DNA of 64,000 nt, from the NCBI RefSeq assembly GCF_006874625.1, contig NZ_CP030034.1:1674001-1738000 (forward strand), read 5' to 3'. The DNA comes from Bdellovibrio sp. NC01. GTDB taxonomy: Bacteria > Bdellovibrionota > Bdellovibrionia > Bdellovibrionales > Bdellovibrionaceae. Below, piece by piece: positions 55,159 through 64,000 of the stretch. The number at the start of each line of letters is the position of its first letter. Positions within the stretch are counted from its first letter, which is position 1. The translations under genes were made by a program, and so were the position numbers. A model generated the notes under the pieces. That model searched no databases. It was not told the origin of the DNA and was given only the letters and a program-made list of their open reading frames with translations.

Positions 55159-55764
55159 TTAGTGTTGTTTCATTTGGGCTTCTAGGAAGTCAGTGAGTTT
55201 GTCGAATGGGGATTCGGTTTTTGCTGCGTAGTGGACGAAGTTTACTAGTAACTTTGCTAGGCGCTCTTTGTCTTTTGGATCTTTGAGTTGGTCGTTTTCG
55301 TCGAAGGCTTTGTGTGCGAACGCCAAACCAAAATAATCTGGGTAGACGTGGGATTTCAAAACTTGCAGTGGGACTCGGCTGTGGAAGTGGCCTTTCACTG
55401 CGGCGAAATATCCTTGAGAGGCGCCGATTAGTAGAATCTGTTTTCCTTCCCAAGGAACCGGCGCAATACGTGAAACCCAATCGATGGCATTTTTGAATGG
55501 ACCTGGAATGCTACCGTTGTATTCAGGTGATGAGATGATGATTGCATCGGCTTCGTTGATGGCCGCTGCAAGATCTTTAACTCCTGCTGGAAGACCTTGT
55601 TCTGATTCAAGATCGCCGTCGTAGACGGGCATTGGGAATTCGTTGAACTCGCGAAGTTTGACTTTTACTTCGGGAAATCCAGACACGATTTCATGGGCGA
55701 TGCGGATTAATTTTTTATTAAAAGAGCCTTTGCGCAATACCGGCGCGAACATCAAAATTTTCAT
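55159..55764 (-). CDS. NADPH-dependent FMN reductase
   Basis: A 201-residue flavodoxin-like enzyme of the NADPH-dependent FMN/quinone reductase family (Pfam FMN_red). FAPVLRKGSFNKKLIRIA is the phosphate-binding start, ADAIIISSPEYNGSIPGPFKNAIDWVSR is the characteristic FMN-ring motif, and LIGASQGYFAAVKG follows. It acts as a dimer or tetramer in the cytoplasm and reduces FMN or quinones using NAD(P)H. It is divergent from the kdp operon. Confidence 0.92.
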   Translation of the reverse strand: MKILMFAPVLRKGSFNKKLIRIAHEIVSGFPEVKVKLREFNEFPMPVYDGDLESEQGLPAGVKDLAAAINEADAIIISSPEYNGSIPGPFKNAIDWVSRIAPVPWEGKQILLIGASQGYFAAVKGHFHSRVPLQVLKSHVYPDYFGLAFAHKAFDENDQLKDPKDKERLAKLLVNFVHYAAKTESPFDKLTDFLEAQMKQH

Positions 55765-56266
55765 ATTTATCTTCCCGTTTCAAAAATCCTGGCAGTGTTT
55801 CCAAAGCAGATAAAGATGCTAGGTCGCTAACTGTGCAATTACAAGAAATCATGTTTGGTAGAGCCAAAAGAAATGTCGAAAAAAGAGGTTGAAGACTCAT
55901 GCCAAAGACATTCGGCGCTGTCTCAAAAGGATTTAGGCGAGTGCTTTGCGGCATTCAATGGTCTGAATATTTTAGTCCGACTTTTTCTTTAGATAGCTGG
56001 TCGTATTTTCGCCGGAAGTACTTCATTCCTCGGTGGTGGTTGATCCTTTAGGCCGATTCAAGACAGTTGGTTTTCCAGGTTGGTCGGGGGTGTACGGCTT
56101 GGTGGAAAGATGGAGTCGGGAGGTTTGGATTGGGAATGCCTGGTAATGAGGCGAAATCTAGAGGGAAATACGCGATTTTTATATTTTCTTTATGTGGTTG
56201 TGGGGTCTTTTTACGTGGGGTTGAGGGGGCAAGGCGTAGGCTTTTCTTTGGAAAAGGATGCTTGTT
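55765..56266. other. Intergenic region, kdp control region
   Basis: Between the divergent FMN reductase and kdp genes. A 39-residue ORF at 55873-55992 and G-rich text near 56070-56150 are present, but neither is convincing. A KdpE site probably lies here; the sequence does not mark one clearly. No kdpF was found. Confidence 0.4.
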
Positions 56267-57937
56267 ATGACGTTTACCTCTTTTGATATATTACAGATAT
56301 TCGCTGTGCTTGCCGTTGTGACGGTTTTGACTCCGATCTTAGGCCAATACATGTTCAAGGTCTTTACGGGGCAAAATTCGGGGCTTCTGCGCGTTTTTAG
56401 ACCGCTTGAAAAAATCATCTATTTCGTTTCTGGAGTTCAAGAAACGGAAGAGATGAATTGGAAGCAATACACGAAGGCACTTTTGATTTTTAATTTCTTC
56501 GGTTTTGTTTTTCTTATGATTCTGCAGATGGTGCAAAGCCATCTGCCACTGAATCCAGAACATCTTGGTGATTTGTCGTGGCATCTTGCATTCAATACGG
56601 CTGTGAGTTTTGTGACGAATACCAACTGGCAGGCGTACTCTGGCGAAAATACGATGAGTTATCTGACGCAGATGTTGGGCTTGGGTGTTCAGAACTTTGT
56701 GAGTGCCGCGACGGGTTTTGCTGTGATGCTGGCTCTTGCGCGTGGTTTTTCACGCAAACAAACTTCTGAGCTTGGGAATTTTTGGGTTGATTTGACTCGA
56801 AGTACGACTCATGTGTTATTGCCGCTTTCGATTTTACTGACTGTGATTTTGATGGGTCAGGGCGTGGTGCAGAACTTCTCTTCGTACACGCATGTGAAAA
56901 CGATCGAAGGTGTTGAGCAGATTATTCCGCAAGGTCCTGCGGCTTCGCAGATCGCGATCAAACAATTGGGTTCGAATGGTGGCGGCTTCTTTGGTGTGAA
57001 TAGTGCGCATCCCTTTGAAAACCCGACTCCGTTGGCAAATTTTCTAGAGATGATTTCGCTGATCTTATTGGCTTCAGCTTGTACTTATCTTTTTGGTTTA
57101 TTGGTGGGTTCACGTCGTCAGGGTTTGGTTCTGTTTGGAACGATGATGGCGATGATGGTTGTGATTTTGGGACTGTCACTGTGGTCTGAATATTCATTCG
57201 GCACGATGGAAGGTAAAGAGACACGCTTTGGTGTGATGAACACCGTGTTGTGGTCTGTGATGACGACGTCGGCTTCGAATGGTTCTGTGAACGGGATGCT
57301 GTCGAGCATGTCACCATTGTCTGGCGGGATCGCGATGTTAAACATCATGTTGGGTGAAGTCGTGTTTGGCGGTGTCGGTGCTGGGATGTACGGCATTTTA
57401 CTTTACGTGATCCTGACCGTTTTCTTGTGCGGTCTGATGGTGGGTCGTACGCCTGAATACTTGGGTAAAAAAATTGAAGCCAAAGAAATCACATGGGTGA
57501 TTATCGGGGTGCTTGCTCCGTGTATCACGATCCTTGTCGGCAGTGCTTTGTCGATTGTGTTGCCTGCAGGTTTAGCGGGGCTTGGTCATCAGGGACCTCA
57601 TGGTTTAAGTGAAGTGTTTTATGCCTTTGCGTCTGGTGCGGGAAATAACGGCAGTGCCTTCGGCAGTCTTTCTGTGAACTCTGCTTATTACAATGTGGCG
57701 ATTGGTGTTGCGATGTTGATCGGACGCTTCTTGATCATCATTCCGGTGATGGCGATCGCGGGAAGTTTTGTGCAGAAAAAAATTGCGCCTCCGTCAGTGG
57801 GAACTTTCCAAACGGATTCAGTTCTGTTTGCAGGTTTACTTGCGGCTGTCATTTTGATTGTGGGTGCGTTGACATTCTTCCCAGCACTTTCGTTGGGACC
57901 TATTCTTGAGCATTTGTTGTTGTTGGTTAAGGGCTAA
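56267..57937 (+). CDS. kdpA: K+-transporting ATPase subunit KdpA
   Basis: A 556-residue, about 10-helix potassium channel-like subunit of the Kdp pump. The selectivity-filter regions are visible: TNWQAYSGENTMSYLTQ, GSNGGGFFGVNSAHPFENPTP and TTSASNGSVNGMLS, AFASGAGNNGSAFGS. I chose ATG 56267, which has AAGGA 8 nt upstream; ATG 56258 overlaps that site. It is first in the kdpABCDE operon, 9 nt before kdpB. A typical kdpF was not found. Confidence 0.97.
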   Translation: MTFTSFDILQIFAVLAVVTVLTPILGQYMFKVFTGQNSGLLRVFRPLEKIIYFVSGVQETEEMNWKQYTKALLIFNFFGFVFLMILQMVQSHLPLNPEHLGDLSWHLAFNTAVSFVTNTNWQAYSGENTMSYLTQMLGLGVQNFVSAATGFAVMLALARGFSRKQTSELGNFWVDLTRSTTHVLLPLSILLTVILMGQGVVQNFSSYTHVKTIEGVEQIIPQGPAASQIAIKQLGSNGGGFFGVNSAHPFENPTPLANFLEMISLILLASACTYLFGLLVGSRRQGLVLFGTMMAMMVVILGLSLWSEYSFGTMEGKETRFGVMNTVLWSVMTTSASNGSVNGMLSSMSPLSGGIAMLNIMLGEVVFGGVGAGMYGILLYVILTVFLCGLMVGRTPEYLGKKIEAKEITWVIIGVLAPCITILVGSALSIVLPAGLAGLGHQGPHGLSEVFYAFASGAGNNGSAFGSLSVNSAYYNVAIGVAMLIGRFLIIIPVMAIAGSFVQKKIAPPSVGTFQTDSVLFAGLLAAVILIVGALTFFPALSLGPILEHLLLLVKG

Positions 57938-57946
57938 GGTGACCTT

Positions 57947-60025
57947 ATGAATAATTCTTTTTTTGATAAAAAACTAATGAGTGAAGCTGTTAAAGCGAGC
58001 TTTGTAAAATTGAATCCTAAAGTGCAATGGGGCAATCCGGTGATGTTCGTCACGTGGTTGGGTGCTGTTGTTGTGACCTTGATTACTGTGCGTTTAATGA
58101 TAAGCGGACACACGTTTGGTTTTGAACTGCAAATTGCTTTGTGGTTGTGGTTCACAGTGCTATTCGCGAACTTTTCGGAAGCATTAGCGGAAGGTCGCGG
58201 TAAAGCACAGGCGGAAAGTTTGCGTAATGCGCGCTCTAACAGTGTGGCTCGTGTCTTAAAAAATGGCAAAGAGTCTTCACTTCATGCGCAAGACTTGCGT
58301 AAAGGCGACATCGTCGTTTGTGAATCGGGAGATGTGATTCCTGGGGACGGTGAAGTGATTGAAGGTATTGCGACGGTCGATGAATCGGCCATTACCGGTG
58401 AGTCTGCTCCCGTGATTCGTGAAAGTGGTGGGGATCGTAGTGCCGTGACCGGTGGTACAAGAGTTATCAGTGATAAAATTCTTGTGCGTATTACTGCGGA
58501 TCCTGGACAAAGTTTTTTGGATCGTATGATCTCTTTGGTTGAGGGTGCGAAACGTCAGAAAACTCCGAATGAAATTGCTTTAGGTATTTTGTTGATCGCT
58601 TTGACTGTGGTGTTTTTGTTTGGTGTGACCACGCTTAAATATTTTGCAGAGTACTCTGCAAAAGCTGCGAATCAGGATTTATCTAATATCGTGACTGTAC
58701 CTGTATTGATTGCGTTGCTTGTGTGTTTGATTCCCACGACGATCGGTGGGCTGTTAAGTGCAATTGGTATCAGTGGTATGGATCGTCTTGTTCGTAAGAA
58801 TGTCATCGCCAAAAGCGGTCGTGCCGTGGAAGCGGCGGGGGACATCGACGTTTTGATGCTTGATAAAACAGGAACGATCACTTTGGGTAATCGTATGGCG
58901 AGTGCCTTTTATCCAGCGGATGGTGTATCTGAGCAGATGTTGGCAGAAGCGTCACAATTAGCATCGCTGAGTGATGAAACTCCTGAAGGTCGTTCAATCG
59001 TTGTGCTGGCGAAACAAAAGTTTGCATTGCGTGCGGAAAAATTAGAGCCGCATTTGGCAGAGTTTGTGCCGTTTACTGCGCAAACTCGCATGAGTGGTGT
59101 GAATATTAAAACTGATAATGGTGTGCGTGCTTTAAGAAAAGGTGCGGGCGACGCTATTGAAAAATACGTTGCGGGTCTTGACGGTAAATATCCCGAATCA
59201 GTCCGACAAGCCGCTGAAAATGTGGCGCGCAAAGGTGGTACGCCACTGGTTGTTTGCGAAGGCAATAAAGTTCTTGGTGTGATTTATTTGAAGGACATTG
59301 TGAAAGGTGGCATTCGCGAACGTTTTGCTGAACTTCGCAAAATGGGTATTCGCACTGTCATGGTGACTGGTGACAATCCGTTAACAGCGGCGGCGATTGC
59401 TGCCGAAGCCGGTGTGGATGATTATATTGCTCAGGCCACACCAGAAACGAAGCTTTCGCGTATTCGTGAAGAACAAGGTCGTGGTCACTTAGTCGCAATG
59501 ACTGGTGATGGAACGAATGATGCCCCAGCATTAGCGCAAGCCGATGTGGGTGTTGCGATGAATACGGGAACGCAAGCAGCACGTGAAGCCGGCAATATGG
59601 TGGATCTTGATTCGAATCCTACAAAATTAATTGAAATCGTTGAAACGGGAAAACAACTGTTGATGACTCGTGGAGCTTTAACAACCTTCAGTGTGGCAAA
59701 TGACGTTGCGAAATACTTTGCGATCATCCCTGCGATGTTTGCGGGGCTTTATGCGGTGTCTGGCGGGCACGGGCCTTTGGCAAAGTTGAACGTCATGGGT
59801 CTTCACTCTGCACAAAGTGCGGTGTTAAGTGCGGTCATCTTTAACGCTTTGATTATCATTCTGTTGGTACCTCTTGCCCTCCGTGGTGTCGAGTATAGAG
59901 CCATGGGTGCGAATGCTATTTTGAAAAGAAATATTTTAAATTACGGAGTCGGCGGTTTGATCGCTCCGTTTATTGGTATCAAAGTGATCGATCTTATCAT
60001 CGTCGCTTTGGGAGTTGTGTCATGA
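57947..60025 (+). CDS. kdpB: K+-transporting ATPase subunit KdpB
   Basis: A 692-residue P-type ATPase, the energy-coupling subunit. TGES (ITGESAPV), the phosphorylation motif [10 protein letters not shown] and [20 protein letters not shown] are all intact. The Ser in TGES is the site at which the pump of E. coli is inhibited by phosphorylation, and is conserved here. The stop overlaps the kdpC start by 4 nt. Confidence 0.97.
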   Translation: MNNSFFDKKLMSEAVKASFVKLNPKVQWGNPVMFVTWLGAVVVTLITVRLMISGHTFGFELQIALWLWFTVLFANFSEALAEGRGKAQAESLRNARSNSVARVLKNGKESSLHAQDLRKGDIVVCESGDVIPGDGEVIEGIATVDESAITGESAPVIRESGGDRSAVTGGTRVISDKILVRITADPGQSFLDRMISLVEGAKRQKTPNEIALGILLIALTVVFLFGVTTLKYFAEYSAKAANQDLSNIVTVPVLIALLVCLIPTTIGGLLSAIGISGMDRLVRKNVIAKSGRAVEAAGDIDVLMLDKTGTITLGNRMASAFYPADGVSEQMLAEASQLASLSDETPEGRSIVVLAKQKFALRAEKLEPHLAEFVPFTAQTRMSGVNIKTDNGVRALRKGAGDAIEKYVAGLDGKYPESVRQAAENVARKGGTPLVVCEGNKVLGVIYLKDIVKGGIRERFAELRKMGIRTVMVTGDNPLTAAAIAAEAGVDDYIAQATPETKLSRIREEQGRGHLVAMTGDGTNDAPALAQADVGVAMNTGTQAAREAGNMVDLDSNPTKLIEIVETGKQLLMTRGALTTFSVANDVAKYFAIIPAMFAGLYAVSGGHGPLAKLNVMGLHSAQSAVLSAVIFNALIIILLVPLALRGVEYRAMGANAILKRNILNYGVGGLIAPFIGIKVIDLIIVALGVVS

Positions 60026-60573
60026 GAACATGGTTAATAGGTCTTCGTATCTTTATTGCTTTAAGTTTATTAACTGGATTGGCTTATCCGTTTTTGATGA
60101 CGGGTGTTGGTGAAGCGATCTTTAAACGCCAAGTAAACGGCTCGCTGTTAGAGCGTGATGGGCAGGTCGTGGGGTCTGAGTTGTTGGCTCAGAAGTTCAC
60201 GAAAAAAACTTATTTTTGGTCACGCTCTTCAGCCAGTGACTATAGTGGCACATCGGCTTCCGCGAGCAATCAGGCGGTCGCTAACGAAACACTGCTTAAA
60301 GCTGTTGCAGAGCGCAAGGCGCAGGGGCTATCCCACGATATGCTATATGCCAGCGGAAGCGGTTTAGATCCACATATTAGCCCCGAGGCGGCGCTAGATC
60401 AGGTGGACCGCATTTCTGTAGAGCGTAAACTTTCTGCCTCACAAAGAGATGTAGTTCTTAAACTGATTAAGGATTATACTGAGGGCAGACAGTGGGGCTT
60501 CTTAGGTGAACCTCGTGTGAATGTTCTTAAATTAAATGCAGCACTTGATGGCGCGTTGGATAAGTCTCTATGA
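60022..60573 (+). CDS. kdpC: K+-transporting ATPase subunit KdpC
   Basis: A 183-residue subunit with one N-terminal membrane helix and a soluble domain. [20 protein letters not shown] and [23 protein letters not shown] are the family signatures. It stabilises KdpA/KdpB and increases nucleotide affinity. It overlaps kdpB and kdpD by 4 nt each. Confidence 0.96.
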   Translation: MRTWLIGLRIFIALSLLTGLAYPFLMTGVGEAIFKRQVNGSLLERDGQVVGSELLAQKFTKKTYFWSRSSASDYSGTSASASNQAVANETLLKAVAERKAQGLSHDMLYASGSGLDPHISPEAALDQVDRISVERKLSASQRDVVLKLIKDYTEGRQWGFLGEPRVNVLKLNAALDGALDKSL

Positions 60574-63257
60574 ATGATGATTATCGTCCCAATCCAGATG
60601 AATTGTTAGAGCGCATTCAGAAACAAGAAGAGGCTTCTTCGCGAGGTCATCTTCGTGTGTTCTTTGGAATGTGCCCTGGAGTGGGAAAAACTTTTGCGAT
60701 GTTAAAAGCAGCGCAGGAGCAGCTTCGCCAAGGCATGGATTTAGTTGTTGGCGTGGTTGAAACACATGGACGTCGCGAAACGGAGGAGCTTGTTCTTGGG
60801 ATGGAAGTGATTCCGCGCAAGAAAACTCCGTATCGTGGTGCCGTTGTTGAAGAGATGGATATCGATGCTATTTTAGCTCGCAAGCCAGCTATTGTTTTGG
60901 TTGATGAGCTGGCGCATACGAATGCTCCAGAATCTCGCCATCCCAAACGTTATCAAGATGTGATTGAGTTATTGGACGCTGGTATCCACGTTTATACGAC
61001 GATCAATGTGCAACATATCGAAAGTCGCGCCGATCTGGTTCAACAAATTACAGGTGTACGCGTGTTTGAGCGTGTGCCTGATTCATTGATCGATCGTGCG
61101 CAACAAATTGAGCTGATCGATATCTCGGCGCAAAATCTGATTAAACGTTTAAAAGAAGGCAAAGTTTATCAAGGTGATCGGGCGGCACGGGCAGAAGAGA
61201 ATTTCTTTAAAGAAACTCATCTGTTGGCTTTGCGTGAATTGTCTTTGCGTTATACGGCCGAGCGCGTGGATCAAGACTTACAAGACAGTATGGTCGTGCA
61301 AAGAGTGCAGGGGCCGTGGAATACGCAAGAACGTTTGCTAGTTGCTGTCGGACATAGTCCTCACTCGGGACGTTTAATTCGTGCGACGCGAAGAATGGCT
61401 TACAACTTAGAGGCCCCGTGGATTGCTTTGTATGTCGATACCGGCAATCAGTTTAAGCCCGACGATCAATCCATGCTGACGAAAAACTTGAATCTGGCGC
61501 GTGAGCTTGGTGCTGAAGTTATTTCTGTTAAAAGCATGAATATTGCGGAAGCTTTGAATCGTGTGTCGCACGAACGCAATGTGACTCAAATAATTATGGG
61601 TCGACCAGAGCGTAATGCTTGGAATCTGATTTGGAACCGTGGTTCGTTATTGGATCAACTAGTACAAAAAACCAGCGCAGTCGATATTCACGTCATTCGC
61701 CAAGAAGATGCGCGTGAAAAGAGAAAGTGGTCATGGAAGTTTCCAGGTCTTTATGCGCCGGGGGCTTCTTATTGGAATACTTTCTGGTTTATGGTGGGGG
61801 TCACGTTCGTCAGTCAGTTGATCGTGCCTTATGTTGGCTACCGTGCTGTAGGTTTTATTTTCCTGATGTGCATTCTGGTTCTTGGTTTCTTAACGTCATT
61901 AGGACCGATTTTGTTTGCGGCGGGGTTGAGTGCATTGATTTGGAATTTCATGTTTATTCCTCCGGTCTTTACGTTTGCGATTTCGCAACCTGAAGACGTG
62001 ATGATGTGCTTGGCGTATTTGTTCGTGGCATTGATGGGTGGTTTCTTAACGGCCAAGGTTCGTAGCCGCGATTTAGATTTGATTCAAAGGGACGAATACA
62101 ATCGTGCTTTGTATGAGCTCGTTAAAGAGATGGCTGCCGCTTTGACTTCTTTGGAAGCGTGTTTGAGTGCTGAGCAAAGTCTTGAAACTCTTCTGAAAGG
62201 AAAAGTAAAAATCATTTTGACCGATAGCGAAGGTAAGCTTTTAAGAAAGACTTATAACTCTGCCAAATTAGATGAGAAGGATTTGGCCTTAGCCTTGTGG
62301 TCTTTTGAAAATCGCAAGAAGGCTGGATGGAAAACGGATACCTTGACGGAATCACGTTGTCTGAGTTTGCCGTTGCGTGGAAAAGAAAATCTTATGGGGA
62401 TTTTGCTTTATTATCCTCGTAAAAATGAAGGCTTGCCTTTAGATCAAGAGAATCTACTTGATACAGTTGTTGTGCAATTGGCGATGGCGTTAGAGCGTTT
62501 AACACTTCAAGAAAAACTTCAAAGTATCAAAATTTTTGAGGCCTCTGAAAAATTGCATCAGGCTTTGTTGAATTCCGTTTCGCATGAATTAAGAACGCCG
62601 CTGACTGCGATCATTGGTTCAGCATCCGCGTTGCAAGATGAAAAGGTGAACAAGGAAGCTGCAATTCAAAAGCAATTGGTCCAGGCTTTGATGGAGTCTT
62701 CGCATCGTTTAGATCAAGTTGTTGAGAACTTACTTGATATGTCTCGTTTAAATTCGGGGGTGCTGACTCCGAAGAAGGAATGGGTCGATTTAGTCGATTT
62801 ACTTGAAGGTTTGCAGCGTAAAGTGCAAGCGGCGGTGGCTCAGCATAACTTAAAGATGAACTTTACGGATGAGCAGTGCTTGGTTCAAGTGGATGAACGC
62901 TTGATGGAACATGTGTTTTTGAACTTGATTACGAACGCAGCCCGCTATGCTCCGCCAGGCACTTTGATTACGGTTAATATCGAGCGAGACAATCGTAAAG
63001 TGTCTGTTCGTGTCACTGATGAAGGGCCGGGTATTCCTGCGAATAATGTCGATAAGATCTTTGAAGCATTTTATCGTGTGCCAGGAAGTGCAGCCGGTGG
63101 CGTCGGGTTAGGCCTTGCGATCGTTAAAGCATTTGTTGAAGCTCATGGCGGACGCGTTTATGCTAGAAATCGAAATGAGCGCAGTGGAGCTGAGTTTGTT
63201 GTGGAGCTTCCGTATGTTGAGCCACCACAGATTTTGTTAGAAGGTCGTGAGTCATGA
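60570..63257 (+). CDS. kdpD: Sensor histidine kinase KdpD
   Basis: An 895-residue membrane kinase. An N-terminal KdpD domain carries the nucleotide site FGMCPGVGKTFAML and IVLVDELAHTNAPESRHPKR. A USP-like domain (about residues 250-375) follows, then four membrane helices (about 400-500), a GAF-like region, the HisKA box SVSHELRTPLTAIIGSASAL and an ATPase domain with NLITNAARYAPPG and VTDEGPGIPANNVDKIFEAFYR. It senses K+ limitation and phosphorylates KdpE. The 4-nt overlaps on both sides imply coupled translation. Full length, unlike the truncated KdpD of some bacteria. Confidence 0.97.
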   Translation: MNDDYRPNPDELLERIQKQEEASSRGHLRVFFGMCPGVGKTFAMLKAAQEQLRQGMDLVVGVVETHGRRETEELVLGMEVIPRKKTPYRGAVVEEMDIDAILARKPAIVLVDELAHTNAPESRHPKRYQDVIELLDAGIHVYTTINVQHIESRADLVQQITGVRVFERVPDSLIDRAQQIELIDISAQNLIKRLKEGKVYQGDRAARAEENFFKETHLLALRELSLRYTAERVDQDLQDSMVVQRVQGPWNTQERLLVAVGHSPHSGRLIRATRRMAYNLEAPWIALYVDTGNQFKPDDQSMLTKNLNLARELGAEVISVKSMNIAEALNRVSHERNVTQIIMGRPERNAWNLIWNRGSLLDQLVQKTSAVDIHVIRQEDAREKRKWSWKFPGLYAPGASYWNTFWFMVGVTFVSQLIVPYVGYRAVGFIFLMCILVLGFLTSLGPILFAAGLSALIWNFMFIPPVFTFAISQPEDVMMCLAYLFVALMGGFLTAKVRSRDLDLIQRDEYNRALYELVKEMAAALTSLEACLSAEQSLETLLKGKVKIILTDSEGKLLRKTYNSAKLDEKDLALALWSFENRKKAGWKTDTLTESRCLSLPLRGKENLMGILLYYPRKNEGLPLDQENLLDTVVVQLAMALERLTLQEKLQSIKIFEASEKLHQALLNSVSHELRTPLTAIIGSASALQDEKVNKEAAIQKQLVQALMESSHRLDQVVENLLDMSRLNSGVLTPKKEWVDLVDLLEGLQRKVQAAVAQHNLKMNFTDEQCLVQVDERLMEHVFLNLITNAARYAPPGTLITVNIERDNRKVSVRVTDEGPGIPANNVDKIFEAFYRVPGSAAGGVGLGLAIVKAFVEAHGGRVYARNRNERSGAEFVVELPYVEPPQILLEGRES

Positions 63258-63949
63258 AAGAAAATCAACGTCGTGTTTTAGTTATTGATGACGAAGCTTC
63301 TATTCGTAAACTTTTGCGTGTCAGTCTTGAAGCTAATAGTTATCACATTGATGAGGCAAAATCAGCGACTGAAGGTTTACAGATGGCTGCAAGTCTTCGT
63401 CCTGAAATCATTCTTTTGGATTTAGGACTTCCTGACAAAAGCGGGCTTGAAGTTTTAAAAGAGATCCGTGCATGGTCGCAAGTTCCCGTGATCGTTCTGA
63501 CGGTTTTAGATTCTGAAAACGATAAGGTCACAGCTTTAGACGGTGGCGCAGACGACTACGTCACAAAACCTTTTAGCGTGCCCGAACTGTTAGTGCGTAT
63601 GCGTGTGGCTTTACGTCATGCCAATGGAATTGTTCAAGATAAAAAAGATCTAAAAAGTGGCCCCTTAGTCGTGGATCTGCCAGGGCACACAGCCTTAGTC
63701 GACGGGGAGTTGATTAAGCTGACAGCGACGGAATTCAATATCTTAAAAGTTTTAATCAAACACAAAGGTAAGGTTGTGACCCACCGGATGATTTTGAATG
63801 AGGTGTGGGGTCCTAATTCGGTCGAACATACTCACTATTTGCGTGTGTATGTCGGTGCGCTTCGTAAAAAACTGAAAACTCGCGATGATATTCCGGAATT
63901 AATTCAAACTGAGGCCGGTGTCGGCTATCGTCTGTTAGATCTTGAATAA
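63254..63949 (+). CDS. kdpE: Response regulator KdpE
   Basis: A 231-residue OmpR-type regulator. The receiver has the acidic pair in VIDDEASIRKLL, the phosphoacceptor in IILLDLGLPDKSGLEVL and YVTKPF. The winged helix (ATEFNILKVLIKHKGKVVTHRMILNEVWGPN; TEAGVGYRLLDLE) binds DNA. It activates kdpABC at low K+. It overlaps kdpD by 4 nt. Confidence 0.97.
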   Translation: MKENQRRVLVIDDEASIRKLLRVSLEANSYHIDEAKSATEGLQMAASLRPEIILLDLGLPDKSGLEVLKEIRAWSQVPVIVLTVLDSENDKVTALDGGADDYVTKPFSVPELLVRMRVALRHANGIVQDKKDLKSGPLVVDLPGHTALVDGELIKLTATEFNILKVLIKHKGKVVTHRMILNEVWGPNSVEHTHYLRVYVGALRKKLKTRDDIPELIQTEAGVGYRLLDLE

Positions 63950-63950
63950 A

Positions 63951-63989
63951 AAAATGCCGAAGTTATGAAACCTCGGCATTTTCATTTTT
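63951..63989 (+). terminator. Terminator of the kdp operon
   Basis: AAAATGCCGA/TCGGCATTTT with a 12-nt loop, followed by CATTTTTT. Confidence 0.85.
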
Positions 63990-64000
63990 TGAACAGTAAA

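Noticed and set aside
55873-55992. A 39-residue ORF upstream of kdp
   Set aside because: No good ribosome site and no recognisable features.
56067-56286. kdpF in the region before kdpA
   Set aside because: Three frames have short hydrophobic pieces (FLYFLYVVVGSFYV) but no typical KdpF of about 30 residues with a start and ribosome site.

Overview
The window looks like chromosome of a predatory bacterium of the Bdellovibrionota, most likely Bdellovibrio or a close relative. This is inferred from gene content: a DUF4423/TIGR02147 regulator, a very large secreted fibre protein ending in an S74 intramolecular chaperone (the mosaic adhesive trimer type known from Bdellovibrio), many short secreted proteins and lipoproteins, orphan periplasmic binding proteins and HAMP-less chemoreceptors. 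The 16S gene (48252-49766) would settle it, but I could not search it. I see no prophage, insertion sequence or CRISPR array.

Layout. 1-4.5 kb: housekeeping and envelope genes (class IV aminotransferase, MreB with a predicted envelope protein, glycosyltransferase and FecR-domain protein), then tRNA-His. 4.8-17.9 kb: an accessory redox and stress region of small regulator/target pairs, many divergent: HxlR with azoreductase, MerR with a membrane protein and an SDR, TetR with a TetX-like flavin monooxygenase, LysR with an MFS pump. It also holds VOC proteins, an ASCH-VOC fusion, a nitroreductase and a SAP-domain protein. 18-26.4 kb: small membrane and regulatory genes, an alpha/beta hydrolase plus M23 peptidase pair, and the 1479-residue fibre. 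26.5-34.9 kb: DUF4423 and pseudo-receiver regulators, ArsR with an MFS pump, a chemoreceptor, a binding protein and an Old Yellow Enzyme. 35-47.8 kb: an NHL-repeat lipoprotein, secreted proteins including a degenerate App1-like protein and a PD-(D/E)XK-like protein, two more binding proteins, RsgA, a porin-like protein and a second chemoreceptor.

47.8-53.5 kb: one complete rRNA operon (promoter, 16S, tRNA-Ile, 23S, 5S, terminator). 53.5-64 kb: an SMR efflux gene behind a long structured leader, a 20-copy TGAG repeat, an FMN reductase and a compact kdpABCDE operon whose last four genes overlap by 4 nt.

How parts work together: kdpABC encodes the high-affinity K+ pump and kdpDE its sensor kinase and regulator. 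The divergent regulator/enzyme pairs look like self-contained inducible detoxification units. The two chemoreceptors share a C-terminal tail, which suggests a common adaptation or docking partner. The fibre, M23 peptidase and nuclease-like secreted protein are the best candidates for contact with prey. No single undescribed multi-gene system stands out. The most unusual items are the fibre, the ASCH-VOC fusion, the exported nuclease-like protein, the catalytically degenerate App1-like protein, the TGAG repeat and several untracked small ORFs.
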